Positions 56,383 to 64,000 of a stretch of 64,000 nt of DNA are shown here, piece by piece. This DNA comes from QHXQ01 sp963788965 (GTDB lineage: Bacteria; Acidobacteriota; Blastocatellia; Pyrinomonadales; Pyrinomonadaceae). Every line of letters begins with the position of its first letter. The stretch's first letter is position 1. The position numbers and the translations under genes were made by a program. The notes under the pieces were generated by a model, which saw only the letters and a list, made by a program, of their open reading frames with translations, was not told the origin of the DNA and ran no database searches. Location: assembly GCA_963788965.1 (NCBI GenBank), contig CAWBIK010000005.1:1798001-1862000 (forward strand), written 5' to 3'.

Positions 56383-58974
56383 TCAACCGGCGGGCTTCAG
56401 TTTGTCTTCGGGTTTCGGCTCGGCCGGCGCACGCAGCGGTATGACGTGGACGGTATATGGCTCGGCGCGCGCGGGGTCGGCGGCCTTCGGGTGCGTGGTG
56501 AATAGCGTCTGCGTGGCGTCAATGATCTGTTCGGACTTGCCGTTGATCGTCTCGACCCGCCTTTGGAACGTGATGACGCCGATGCTGCTGACCTGAAAAA
56601 GAATCTGGCGCGAGTTGTTCAACTTGTCCAACTGCCCGGCGTGGCGCTTGGCGACCGCGCGATAGCCGTCAAGGTTGCGGCCGATGTCTGGGGCGACGCC
56701 GAGCGCGTCGGGTTGCGCGGGCGCGGGGCGTTCGGCGTCGGCGCGCACGTCGCGGCCGACCTCGACGCGCCACGACCAGTCGGGCGGATGATTGAGATTG
56801 ATCGTCGTCCCCGGCGGCAGCGCCAGAGTCGGAATCAGCACCGGAGTCTGTTTCAGCTTGGCGCGCAAGGCGGGGACGAGTTCAGCGCCCGGCGGAATTT
56901 GCAGCGGCGCAGGCGCGGGGTTATCCCAGCCGAGGCGTTCAGTTCCGAGCTTGGCTCGCGCGATGCGCTGCGCGAAGCCCAAACTCCGGTCAATGAACCG
57001 GATGTACCACGGCATCACGTTTTTGATCCCGCTGGACGTGAACTGCGCGAACCGCGCCGGCTCGCGGTCGCCCTTCCGCCAGTAACTCAGCGCAGTGCTC
57101 GTGCTGTAATGCACGTCGCCGGAGAGGATGACGATGCGGCGATTGGGCCGCGTCTTCTCCTCCAACCGTTTGAGAAGTTCCTCAAACGTGGGCGGGTCGA
57201 AAGCCCATGCTTCGATGGCGTCAGGATTAGTCCCGGTCATGCCTTTCGTCCCGGCGTGCGCCTCCAACTCGGCGTGACTCTTCACGTCGAACACCCGGTA
57301 GGCCGCAGGTGCGATGAGTTCGTCGAAGGTCGACGGCCCGATCACCTGCAACGGGGCGACGACGAACAATACCTCGACCCCGGCCGGCAAAGTGTCGGTG
57401 GGAATCTGTTCTTGCTGGGCCGTAATCGAGACGTTGCCGGGCGGGCCGACGCGCGAGACGAAACTGCGCCGGGTGCGGTTGTCTATGGCCAGCAGATGAT
57501 GTCTCTGCGCGGGGACGGTATAGTGCCATTTGATCGGCGGGTCGCTCGATGCAAGCTCCGACGCCAGATTAAACCCCAGCAACACGTCAATCTCAGCGCC
57601 CGCGCTTTCCTGTGGGCCGAGACTTGTAGTGTTGGGAAAGAGTTGTGTGGCGAGGGTCAGCAGGCGGTTGTAATCTTTCTGTTCGGGCTTCGCCGGATCG
57701 TTTTCAAACTTCAGCGGATCGTTGCCCCAGCCCTGAAACAGCGCGTAGGACAGCAGGGCGTTGCGAAGGATGGTCTTGCCCAGCACGGTCGTCAACACGC
57801 GGTCGCGCCATATTGGGTTGAGGTACCAGTCGTCTGTGACCTCGTGATCGTCGAACATCATGTAGGTGGGCACGTTGGCCAGCGCGCGCCGCACCTTCGG
57901 CAATCCGGCGAGGAAAGTGGTCAGTATCTTTTTCTCTTCATCATAGGAGCGGCGCAACCTCTTTGTCGCGGCCGCTTTCTGTTCGTCGTTCATCTCCTTG
58001 CCATCTTCAATAAACGGATCGCTCAGGTATGACGGCCGCTTGGCAGGTAAATTTTGTAACGGCGGGAGCAAGCGTTCTACTGCCGTAAACTCGGTGACAA
58101 GGGGCCAGCAGGCATTACTCCACACGGTCAGGTACATGGCGCAGAACTCGCCCAGAGAGAGCAGGTGACTGTGCCCGTCGGTGCTGGTCATGCGGGCCTC
58201 GTCCACGATCAAGCCGTTGCGCCAGCCGGGCGGGAAGTGAAATTGATCGGCGGGGAAGTTGACCCGTTCGAGCTTCTTCGGGTTCTGGTCGTCTCTGACG
58301 TTTTCGACCATCAGTTGCTCGACGGGCGACGCGTCCTTAGTCCCGATCAAGGTGTGCCCAAGCTTGATCAGCATGTCGAGTTGCAAGCGCCCAACGTCGT
58401 CGGCGTAAATCTGATCGCCGGTCAGGAGCAACTGGTGCGGGCGTTTGAGCGCGTAGGTGGACTGGTCACGACGCGCATCTTGAATAAAGTCGTCCACCCA
58501 GACCTGCGCGTCCGGCTGCGGACTGTTCGAGCGGCGGCACGAGCCATGCACGATCCGCAGATCGGTCAACTCGGCCGGCGGCAACGCGAAACTCGGCAGC
58601 ACGTCCGGCTCGTAGCCGAGCGCGAGATGCGGCTGGCCGTTGATGAAACCATCCTTGAGCAATTTCAGCGACTTGAGGTTTTCAGTCTGGCCCGACTTGG
58701 TTTGCAGCGTTACGTCATACGAATAGATGCGCCCCGGCAGCAAAGTCTGGCTTGACGGGATTTTCAGCGCGACCACGATGATGTGCAGTTTGTCGCCGAT
58801 GCGCAGCGTCGGGGCTGCGGGGCCGCTGAGCAGACTGGGTTTGTCCGCAGTCGCCTGCCCCTCCCACAAGGTCAGTTGCACTGTGGCCTCTTCGCGCAAC
58901 GCCAGCCAGACCGACACCAGCCCCGGTTCGACCCGGCGCAAGATTGGCCCTGCCAGAATTAGAGGGAGATCCAT
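56383..58974 (-). CDS. PhoD-like metallophosphatase
   Basis: An 863-residue protein of the PhoD alkaline phosphatase/phosphodiesterase family. Metal-site motifs in order: RIVHGSCRRSNSPQPD, LLLTGDQIYADDVG, PTYMMFDDHEVTDDWYLNPI (near residue 370) and RIVILSGDVHYSTSTALSYW. An N-terminal domain of about 125 residues replaces the usual Tat signal; there is no signal peptide, so it should act in the cytoplasm or in an assembled particle. The C-terminal 200 residues lie beyond the phosphatase core. It is the first gene of the five-gene run and intact, with the next gene 13 bases downstream. Confidence 0.85.
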   Translation of the reverse strand: MDLPLILAGPILRRVEPGLVSVWLALREEATVQLTLWEGQATADKPSLLSGPAAPTLRIGDKLHIIVVALKIPSSQTLLPGRIYSYDVTLQTKSGQTENLKSLKLLKDGFINGQPHLALGYEPDVLPSFALPPAELTDLRIVHGSCRRSNSPQPDAQVWVDDFIQDARRDQSTYALKRPHQLLLTGDQIYADDVGRLQLDMLIKLGHTLIGTKDASPVEQLMVENVRDDQNPKKLERVNFPADQFHFPPGWRNGLIVDEARMTSTDGHSHLLSLGEFCAMYLTVWSNACWPLVTEFTAVERLLPPLQNLPAKRPSYLSDPFIEDGKEMNDEQKAAATKRLRRSYDEEKKILTTFLAGLPKVRRALANVPTYMMFDDHEVTDDWYLNPIWRDRVLTTVLGKTILRNALLSYALFQGWGNDPLKFENDPAKPEQKDYNRLLTLATQLFPNTTSLGPQESAGAEIDVLLGFNLASELASSDPPIKWHYTVPAQRHHLLAIDNRTRRSFVSRVGPPGNVSITAQQEQIPTDTLPAGVEVLFVVAPLQVIGPSTFDELIAPAAYRVFDVKSHAELEAHAGTKGMTGTNPDAIEAWAFDPPTFEELLKRLEEKTRPNRRIVILSGDVHYSTSTALSYWRKGDREPARFAQFTSSGIKNVMPWYIRFIDRSLGFAQRIARAKLGTERLGWDNPAPAPLQIPPGAELVPALRAKLKQTPVLIPTLALPPGTTINLNHPPDWSWRVEVGRDVRADAERPAPAQPDALGVAPDIGRNLDGYRAVAKRHAGQLDKLNNSRQILFQVSSIGVITFQRRVETINGKSEQIIDATQTLFTTHPKAADPARAEPYTVHVIPLRAPAEPKPEDKLKPAG

Positions 58975-59052
58975 GACACACCTCCTCTTTGTCTTAGTCT
59001 TGCTTGATTGAAGTGAAGACGGCTAAGAACAAATGACCGCGCAAACGAACAT

Positions 59053-59298
59053 ATGAGTTTTGAACAACAGAACCAATTGCGACAACAGCTTGGAGCCAAA
59101 ACGATACGACTTAAAGCAAGGCAAACTCTTCGGGGTTGTGTAACCGGCAGAGGATACTACTACATGGTTCTCAATCGTGGAAGGATGTTAGGTAGTGTTG
59201 TAAAAAAATTCAGTGCTTATCCCTTCAGTGTAGGTGTTGACGCTTACATGGTTATCGTTCGACCAAGGAAGGCTAGGCACAGCACGTACCTACACTGA
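59053..59298 (+). CDS. Doubtful small ORF
   Basis: An 81-codon frame, MSFEQQNQLRQQLGAKTIRL, ending inside an inverted repeat. No good ribosome-binding site is seen. The basic, aromatic sequence (GRGYYYMVLNRGRML) could be a remnant of a mobile-element protein. Kept only because the 339-base gap 58975-59313 holds nothing better. Confidence 0.25.
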   Translation: MSFEQQNQLRQQLGAKTIRLKARQTLRGCVTGRGYYYMVLNRGRMLGSVVKKFSAYPFSVGVDAYMVIVRPRKARHSTYLH

Positions 59299-59307
59299 AG
59301 GGATAAG
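59216..59307. repeat. Perfect 20-bp inverted repeat, 92-bp unit
   Basis: CTTATCCCTTCAGTGTAGGT (59216-59235) and its exact complement at 59288-59307, with a 52-base centre. It lies between the divergent upstream region of the PhoD gene and the end of the kynureninase-like gene, close to the right edge of the 19-kb segment that splits the kyn genes. It could be a small non-autonomous element or a terminator-like structure. Confidence 0.65.
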
Positions 59308-59313
59308 GACCCT

Positions 59314-60501
59314 TTAAAACGCTGCGCCGGCGCGTTCGTGCGCGGTGTAGGCGCGGGTGTCAACGATCTTGCGTAGCTCGTTAATCGCGAGTTCGAGTTC
59401 TTCGTCTTTCGTGTAGAAGTGTGGGGAGAAGCGTATGCCTGCGCCGGGGCGGTAGTCGCAGATGATCTCGCGGCGGACGAGTTCCTGTGTGACCGCGCCC
59501 GCGTGTTCGACGTTGACGGTGATCGTGCCGCCGCGTCGGTTCGGGTCTTTGGGACTCGTGACGTGAAAGCCGGCCGCTTCGGCCAGTGCGATCAAACGTT
59601 CGGTCTGCTTGATGCTCTTGGCGCGAATCCGTGCGAGGCCGATCTCGTTGATGATGCGATAGCCGGAGCGCGCCGCGTAGAGCGCGGGGATGGCGGGCGA
59701 GCCGTGCAGGAAGCGCGCGATGCCGGGCGCGTATTGCAACTCGCTGCTGAACGCGAACGGCGCTTCGTGCGCCATCCAGCCGGTGACTTTCGGTTCGAGG
59801 CGCGCGTGCCAGCGCGGATGCACGTAGAGATAGCCCGCGCCGGGGCCGCCACAGAGCCACTTGACCGAGCCGCCCGTGCAGAAGTCAACATCCAACTCCG
59901 TGACCGAGAAGGGCACTGTGCCGGCCGATTGATATGTATCTAAGACGACGAGCGCGCCGACCTCGTGTGCGCGTTCGGTGATCGCGCGCGCGTCTTGCAG
60001 ATAGGCACTCTTGAACAAGACGTGCGAGAGCGGCACGAGCAGCGTCTCTTCGTCAATCGCTGCGAGCATCTTATCGAGCGAGGCCGTGATGCCGTCGTCC
60101 GACGGCACACGCTCAAGGCGAAAGCGCCCGTTGCGCGCGTGCGCTTCATAGACGTACATGACGGACGGGAACTCAAGTTCGCTATAGACGATCTTGTTGC
60201 GTTTCTCGTTCGACTCGAAGCACGACAGGATGAGCGATTGGCAGACCGAGACGTTCTGATGCATGGCGACCGTGGCGGGCGGCGCGCCAATGATGCGCGC
60301 AACCTCGTCGCCAATCGTCACAGGCATCTCCCACCAGCCTTCGGCCCAAGCGCGCACGCCGCGCGTCGCCCACATCTCGGCGTACTCGTGCAGGCTGTCG
60401 TAGGTTTGACGCGGCATCGCGCCGAGGCTGTGCGAGATCAAATAGACCGTCCGGTCTAAGATCGGAAACTCCGCGCGCCACTTGAGTAGTTCGTCGGACA
60501 A
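59314..60501 (-). CDS. Kynureninase-like PLP enzyme (aminotransferase class V fold)
   Basis: A 395-residue PLP-dependent enzyme. The TTG at 60501 is preferred: GGAGG lies upstream and the length fits the family; the open frame extends further into repeat sequence. VYLISHSLGAMPRQTYDSL and WWEMPVTIGDEVARIIGAPP resemble kynureninases. The PLP lysine is in DFCTGGSVKWLCGGPGAGYL, and the Asp contacting the pyridine nitrogen is in LVVLDTYQSAGT. A kynureninase would cleave kynurenine to anthranilate and alanine, matching the kynA operon 19 kb away on the same strand. Other class V activities remain possible. Confidence 0.75.
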   Translation of the reverse strand: MSDELLKWRAEFPILDRTVYLISHSLGAMPRQTYDSLHEYAEMWATRGVRAWAEGWWEMPVTIGDEVARIIGAPPATVAMHQNVSVCQSLILSCFESNEKRNKIVYSELEFPSVMYVYEAHARNGRFRLERVPSDDGITASLDKMLAAIDEETLLVPLSHVLFKSAYLQDARAITERAHEVGALVVLDTYQSAGTVPFSVTELDVDFCTGGSVKWLCGGPGAGYLYVHPRWHARLEPKVTGWMAHEAPFAFSSELQYAPGIARFLHGSPAIPALYAARSGYRIINEIGLARIRAKSIKQTERLIALAEAAGFHVTSPKDPNRRGGTITVNVEHAGAVTQELVRREIICDYRPGAGIRFSPHFYTKDEELELAINELRKIVDTRAYTAHERAGAAF

Positions 60502-60601
60502 AAGGGCTTCTTGCCTCCGGCTTAATGAATTGATGCAGGCTGTCGTTACATTGAACGTCCAACAGCGCGGCGCTGTCAAACGCCGGTTGGAATAAATGAT
60601 G

Positions 60602-60676
60602 AATGCGGAATGCGGAGTGCGGAATGAAAAGCTGCTCCACAGTTTATTCCGCATTCCGCACTCCGCATTCCGCATT
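60602..60676. repeat. Tandem-word hairpin, word GAATGCG
   Basis: Arms 60602-60626 and 60652-60676 are perfect 25-bp inverted repeats built of AATGCGG words with one AGTGCGG variant. They end three bases before the stop codon of the kinase gene on the minus strand and may terminate it. Confidence 0.8.
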
Positions 60677-60679
60677 TGT

Positions 60680-63550
60680 TTAATGCAGGATGAACGTGTC
60701 GGCGTCGGGTCTGACGGGCGGGTGCGCGGCGATGTGCGGACACTGGCGCAAGGCAGGCCCAAGCGCACGCTGCAACTCCACTACAGAGGCGAAGCGCGCC
60801 TCAGGGTCTTTGGCGAGGCAACGCTGCAAGACTTGATCGAGTTGTTGCGCGGCGGGCGACTCGTCGGGCAGATGGTATGTGCCCTGTAGAATGTTGGTCA
60901 GCAACTCGTGATAGGTCGCGCCGGTAAACGGTCGCCGGCCCGTGACGGCTTCGACGATCATCACGCCGAGCGAGAAGAAGTCGCTGCGCTCGTCCACCAT
61001 GCCGCCCGTCAGTTGTTCGGGTGACATATAGCCGAACGTGCCCACGACCGCGCCGGGTGTAGTGACGGGTGGGGCAGTCGGACTTTGCGAATCCACGCCG
61101 ACGGTCTGCGTCAGTTTCGCTAAGCCGAAATCAAGTATGTGGACGCACACGCGGCCGTCCTCTTGCTGTTCGAGCAGGATGTTCTCCGGTTTCAGATCGC
61201 GGTGGACGACGCCTGCATCATGCGCGGCTCCGACGCCCGCGAGCATCTGATCGAACAGGTCGGCGGCGACAGCGGGCGCGAGTTGACCTTCGCGCTTCAG
61301 CCGCGCGCCCAATGTCTCGCCGCGCACAAGTTCCATGACGAGATACGCGCCCTCTGTGTTGAGCAAGCCGTAGTCGTGGATGGTGACGATGTGTTCGTGT
61401 TGCAGGCGCGCGGAGGTGCGGGCTTCGCGCTCGAAGCGGCGCAAGGCTTCGCTGTTGCCGAACAGATTGCCGGTCAAAATCTTGACCGCGACCTGTCGTT
61501 GCAAACGCAGATCGGTGGCTTCATAAACCGCGCCCATGCCGCCGCGCCCAAGCAAGCGATCCAAGCGATAGCGCCCTTCGATGGTGCGCTCGACGGGCAG
61601 CGTCAACGTCAACTCCGCGTCGTCGTGCGGGCAACTGTGCGCGTCCATGTCGAAGCACGCGCCGCAATGCGGGCACTCTTTGAGCACGTTGATGTTCTGC
61701 CCGGCAACGCGCGCCAGCACTTCATGTTTGATCCGCCGCTCTTTGTCCACGTGGCTTTTCAGCCGCACGTTCTCGTACACGATGGCGATCTGCCCGGCTA
61801 AGGTTTCCAACAACTCGCGGTCGTTGGTCGTGTATGGCACTTCGGACTTCTTCGCGCCGAGCAGCAATAGACCAGACAAGCGCGCGTCCGTACCCGTCAG
61901 CGGCACGATCAGACGCGTGTTGAGTTGCGCGAGCCAATCCTTTTCCAGTTGCGGCAAGTTGATCTTGGGCGCGAAGGGAAAATCTTCCGCGCCGCCGTGC
62001 AGTTCCATCAGGCGCAGTAGTTGAAACTCTTCCGGAATGCGCAACTCGTGCGTCGCGCCGCCCGACGTGTAACTCAAACTGAGATCGCGTTGCCCGTCGC
62101 CGCGATAGAACAGATAGACTTGTTCCGGGTGCAGCGCCGCGTTGACCTGATCCGTGACGCGCTTCGACATCTCCGGGATCGAGTCGAGCCGCTTCACGTC
62201 GTCAACCAACGCGTGCAGAATTTTCTCTTGATTGTACGACTCACGGAAAAACTTGCGGTCGATCCATTCGCCCAGTCGTCGCCGGAAGCCGAGGCCGAGG
62301 GCGACCGTGACGACGAGCAGTAAATAAAAGTAGGCATCGTTGCGCAGCAGTAGATCGGCCAGCGTGCGGTGCGGGTTGCGCAGGACCGAGAGCGCAAGCG
62401 CGATGAGCGGCAGCGCCAGCAGCAGGCGCAAGGCGTTGCGCGCCAGCAGGTATTGCACGCCGCGCCGGATGATGAGCCGGACGGGGATCACCTGATGGCG
62501 CACGATGGCGTAAGCGAACGAGAGCGGCAACAGCAGCGCCAACGTGTTCACCACCGCCCACATGATCGACCGAAACTCCGGGTATGCGCGCAGGCCCGGT
62601 ATGAGTTGGAGGCACGTCGTCCAAGTGGCGAGCGGCACAATCGCAGCGAGGCTGCCGACGACGGCGATGCGCAACTTGCGGCGACCAACCTGTCCCGCCT
62701 TGCGATAGCTGACGACCAGCGCCAGCAGCGCGCAGCCGACACAGGTTACCTCGATGATATTCATCGTCCGGCCGAGCCAAGCGTGTCGCAGCCAGAAGTT
62801 GAAGTACTCGTCGGGTGCAACGGTCCACAACATCATCGAGTAGGTCATGACCGGCACGGACAACAACAGCGGCAGATAGATGTAACGCTCCAAGCGCGGC
62901 ACGCGGCGCAAGAGCGGCGACGGTTCGGGAAAGACGAGAAAGAGGTGCAACAGCAGCAGCGGGCACAGTCGCTTCGTCACCTGCCCGAACACGATCAGGG
63001 CCGAGTACCACCACGCTTGTCCTGCGGCTGGCTGCGGCGCGGCGAAGGCCGAAGCGAACAGCACAAGGAACAGCGACAACAGCAACGCCTGTTTGTCTTC
63101 CGGCTTGAGCGCGAATACGGCGCAGCCGATCAGGAAGAAGACGACGAAGGCCAGCAGCGACGTGATGTTGCCGGAGGTCACAACCCATCGGACGAAATGA
63201 CCGCGCTCGCGGCGCAGCGTGAACTCTTGTTGTTGCCCGGCGCGGCGGATCGTGATGGTGTAAGTGTCGCCGGGCTTGACCGGGCGAAAGGCGTTCTCCG
63301 TCTTATAGTCGGAGCGTTCAACGTCGTGCCCGTTGATGCGGATGATCTCGTCGCCGACGAGCAACGCCGCAGCAGGCCCGTTCGGCATGATCTGCTGGAC
63401 CAGTTCAGGCCCGCCCGGTTCGTCTGGCCAACCGTTCCAGCCGCGCTCCACGAGCATGTGCTGTGTGTCGAGCCACGTGTAGTAACTCGACGTGGTGTAG
63501 GCCAACACCAACGCGAAGAAGAGGCCGACGATAACGAGCCGTAGCTTCAT
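60680..63550 (-). CDS. PDZ / membrane / GAF / zinc-ribbon Ser/Thr protein kinase
   Basis: A 956-residue membrane kinase. Order: an N-terminal membrane segment; a PDZ domain (about 45-110, IMPNGPAAALLVGDEIIRING); 8-10 membrane segments to about residue 430; a GAF-like domain (about 470-620); a small zinc ribbon (CPHCGACFDMDAHSCPHD, near 640); and a PknB-type kinase (about 665-925) with GRGGMGAVYEA, VAVKIL, VVHRDLKPENILL and ILDFGLAKL. All catalytic residues are present. The PDZ part should face outside, so it probably senses an envelope signal and phosphorylates cytoplasmic proteins. A divergent gene starts 221 bases away. Confidence 0.9.
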   Translation of the reverse strand: MKLRLVIVGLFFALVLAYTTSSYYTWLDTQHMLVERGWNGWPDEPGGPELVQQIMPNGPAAALLVGDEIIRINGHDVERSDYKTENAFRPVKPGDTYTITIRRAGQQQEFTLRRERGHFVRWVVTSGNITSLLAFVVFFLIGCAVFALKPEDKQALLLSLFLVLFASAFAAPQPAAGQAWWYSALIVFGQVTKRLCPLLLLHLFLVFPEPSPLLRRVPRLERYIYLPLLLSVPVMTYSMMLWTVAPDEYFNFWLRHAWLGRTMNIIEVTCVGCALLALVVSYRKAGQVGRRKLRIAVVGSLAAIVPLATWTTCLQLIPGLRAYPEFRSIMWAVVNTLALLLPLSFAYAIVRHQVIPVRLIIRRGVQYLLARNALRLLLALPLIALALSVLRNPHRTLADLLLRNDAYFYLLLVVTVALGLGFRRRLGEWIDRKFFRESYNQEKILHALVDDVKRLDSIPEMSKRVTDQVNAALHPEQVYLFYRGDGQRDLSLSYTSGGATHELRIPEEFQLLRLMELHGGAEDFPFAPKINLPQLEKDWLAQLNTRLIVPLTGTDARLSGLLLLGAKKSEVPYTTNDRELLETLAGQIAIVYENVRLKSHVDKERRIKHEVLARVAGQNINVLKECPHCGACFDMDAHSCPHDDAELTLTLPVERTIEGRYRLDRLLGRGGMGAVYEATDLRLQRQVAVKILTGNLFGNSEALRRFEREARTSARLQHEHIVTIHDYGLLNTEGAYLVMELVRGETLGARLKREGQLAPAVAADLFDQMLAGVGAAHDAGVVHRDLKPENILLEQQEDGRVCVHILDFGLAKLTQTVGVDSQSPTAPPVTTPGAVVGTFGYMSPEQLTGGMVDERSDFFSLGVMIVEAVTGRRPFTGATYHELLTNILQGTYHLPDESPAAQQLDQVLQRCLAKDPEARFASVVELQRALGPALRQCPHIAAHPPVRPDADTFILH

Positions 63551-63771
63551 TGGACTGTTGGGCGATGAATGAACGTGCGCTGCCGGCCGGCAGCGGCGCG
63601 GGCAAAAGGCAGGAGTCGCGCTTAACGTGTGCCGACCGGGCCGCGCATCTTAACAGACTTCGGCGCAATTAGTAGAGACTTATCCGGCCCCTTTTGCTCG
63701 CGCCGGCCCACGCGGCCGCGTTCCGTCTCGGCCGGGCAAACCTGTTACACTGCGCGGTCGAAACGTCCACG

Positions 63772-64000
63772 ATGACATGGCATCCCGCAAACCCGATCCG
63801 CCACGAGCTACCCGGCACACGTTGGCCCGGTGAGTCTGAGGCCGCGCGCGCTCTACTGTTTCAGCCGCTCAAACTCGGCGCGCTCACGCTCGCACAGCGA
63901 ACGTGGGTTCCCGCGATGGTCCCGTGGCGCGCGACCGCCGACGGGTTTGTGACGCGCGAGAATCTCGATTGGTACAGACGGTTTGCCGAAGGCCGACCGG
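63772..64000 (+). CDS. NADH:flavin oxidoreductase (Old Yellow Enzyme), 5' part
   Basis: The N-terminal 76 codons are seen; the window ends inside the gene. After a 27-residue lead, LLFQPLKLGALTLAQRTW and VPAMVPWRATADGFVT match the start of the OYE barrel, and YRRFAEGRP follows. OYE-type enzymes reduce alkenes or enoyl groups with FMN and NAD(P)H. No ribosome site is evident before the ATG at 63772. The 220 bases upstream are the divergent promoter region with the kinase and show no other gene. Confidence 0.75.
   Translation, partial: MTWHPANPIRHELPGTRWPGESEAARALLFQPLKLGALTLAQRTWVPAMVPWRATADGFVTRENLDWYRRFAEGRP

Noticed and set aside
42964..58974. Contractile injection system or phage tail operon
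   Set aside because: The size and number of structural-looking genes suggested it, but no sheath, tube, baseplate or ATPase protein can be recognised.
1..64000. rRNA, tRNA or CRISPR array
   Set aside because: I found no T-loop-like GGTTCGAAT stretch in a cloverleaf context, no rRNA landmark and no evenly spaced repeats with unique spacers. The 21-nt array has no spacers.

Overview
The window is high-GC bacterial chromosome with long genes on both strands. Family content points to Acidobacteriota, most likely a Blastocatellia-type heterotroph: an S46 dipeptidyl-peptidase, a large S9 peptidase, MacB/FtsX-like permeases, a PEP-CTERM protein, a PDZ-membrane-GAF-Ser/Thr kinase, an HD-GYP/GGDEF protein and an NtrC-type two-component pair. 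This is inference from families; I saw no rRNA or tRNA gene to anchor it.

Layout. 1-6.1 kb: 3' part of a YfhO-like membrane protein, a HhH protein, an S46 peptidase and a secreted protein. 6.15-11.85 kb: an apparently complete 5.7-kb transposon with 17-bp terminal inverted repeats, a 9-bp target duplication and subterminal repeats. It carries a SWIM/DDE transposase, a lone receiver, an XRE regulator, an XRE-ImmA/IrrE pair, a zinc ribbon and a Panacea-type antitoxin with a two-helix membrane partner. 12.3-26.5 kb: chromosomal genes (acetyltransferases, Nudix, two permeases, AAC(3)-like, PilZ, O-methyltransferase-like, S9 peptidase, MFS). 26.5-27.07 kb: a highly structured intergenic region ending in a terminator-like hairpin. 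27-36 kb: signalling genes, an array of 21-nt repeats, a TPR protein and a PEP-CTERM protein. 36-40.1 kb: an operon with tryptophan 2,3-dioxygenase, a methyltransferase, a benzoate-CoA-ligase-like enzyme and a thioesterase. 40.2-43.0 kb: a decayed tyrosine recombinase and an integron-cassette-like segment with attC-like sites and an IS903-like insertion. 43.0-59.0 kb: five very large co-directional genes of unknown function (PhoD-like, DUF6603-like and three giant proteins). 59.3-64 kb: a kynureninase-like enzyme, the kinase and the start of an Old Yellow Enzyme homologue.

How genes may work together. TDO (39-40 kb) and the kynureninase-like gene (59-60.5 kb) lie on the same strand and would be adjacent without the 19 kb between them. 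With the CoA ligase they suggest tryptophan to kynurenine to anthranilate to anthraniloyl-CoA. The histidine kinase and the sigma-54 regulator overlap by four bases and form one signalling unit.

Caution. About twenty genes or gene parts are broken by single-base gains or losses, mostly in short C/G runs, while protein similarity continues in the next frame. This looks like consensus error in the assembly more than mass gene decay. Broken genes are annotated over their full reconstructed span. A second pattern is a set of intergenic hairpins whose arms are built from tandem 7-8-base words, a different word at each locus, usually touching gene ends.
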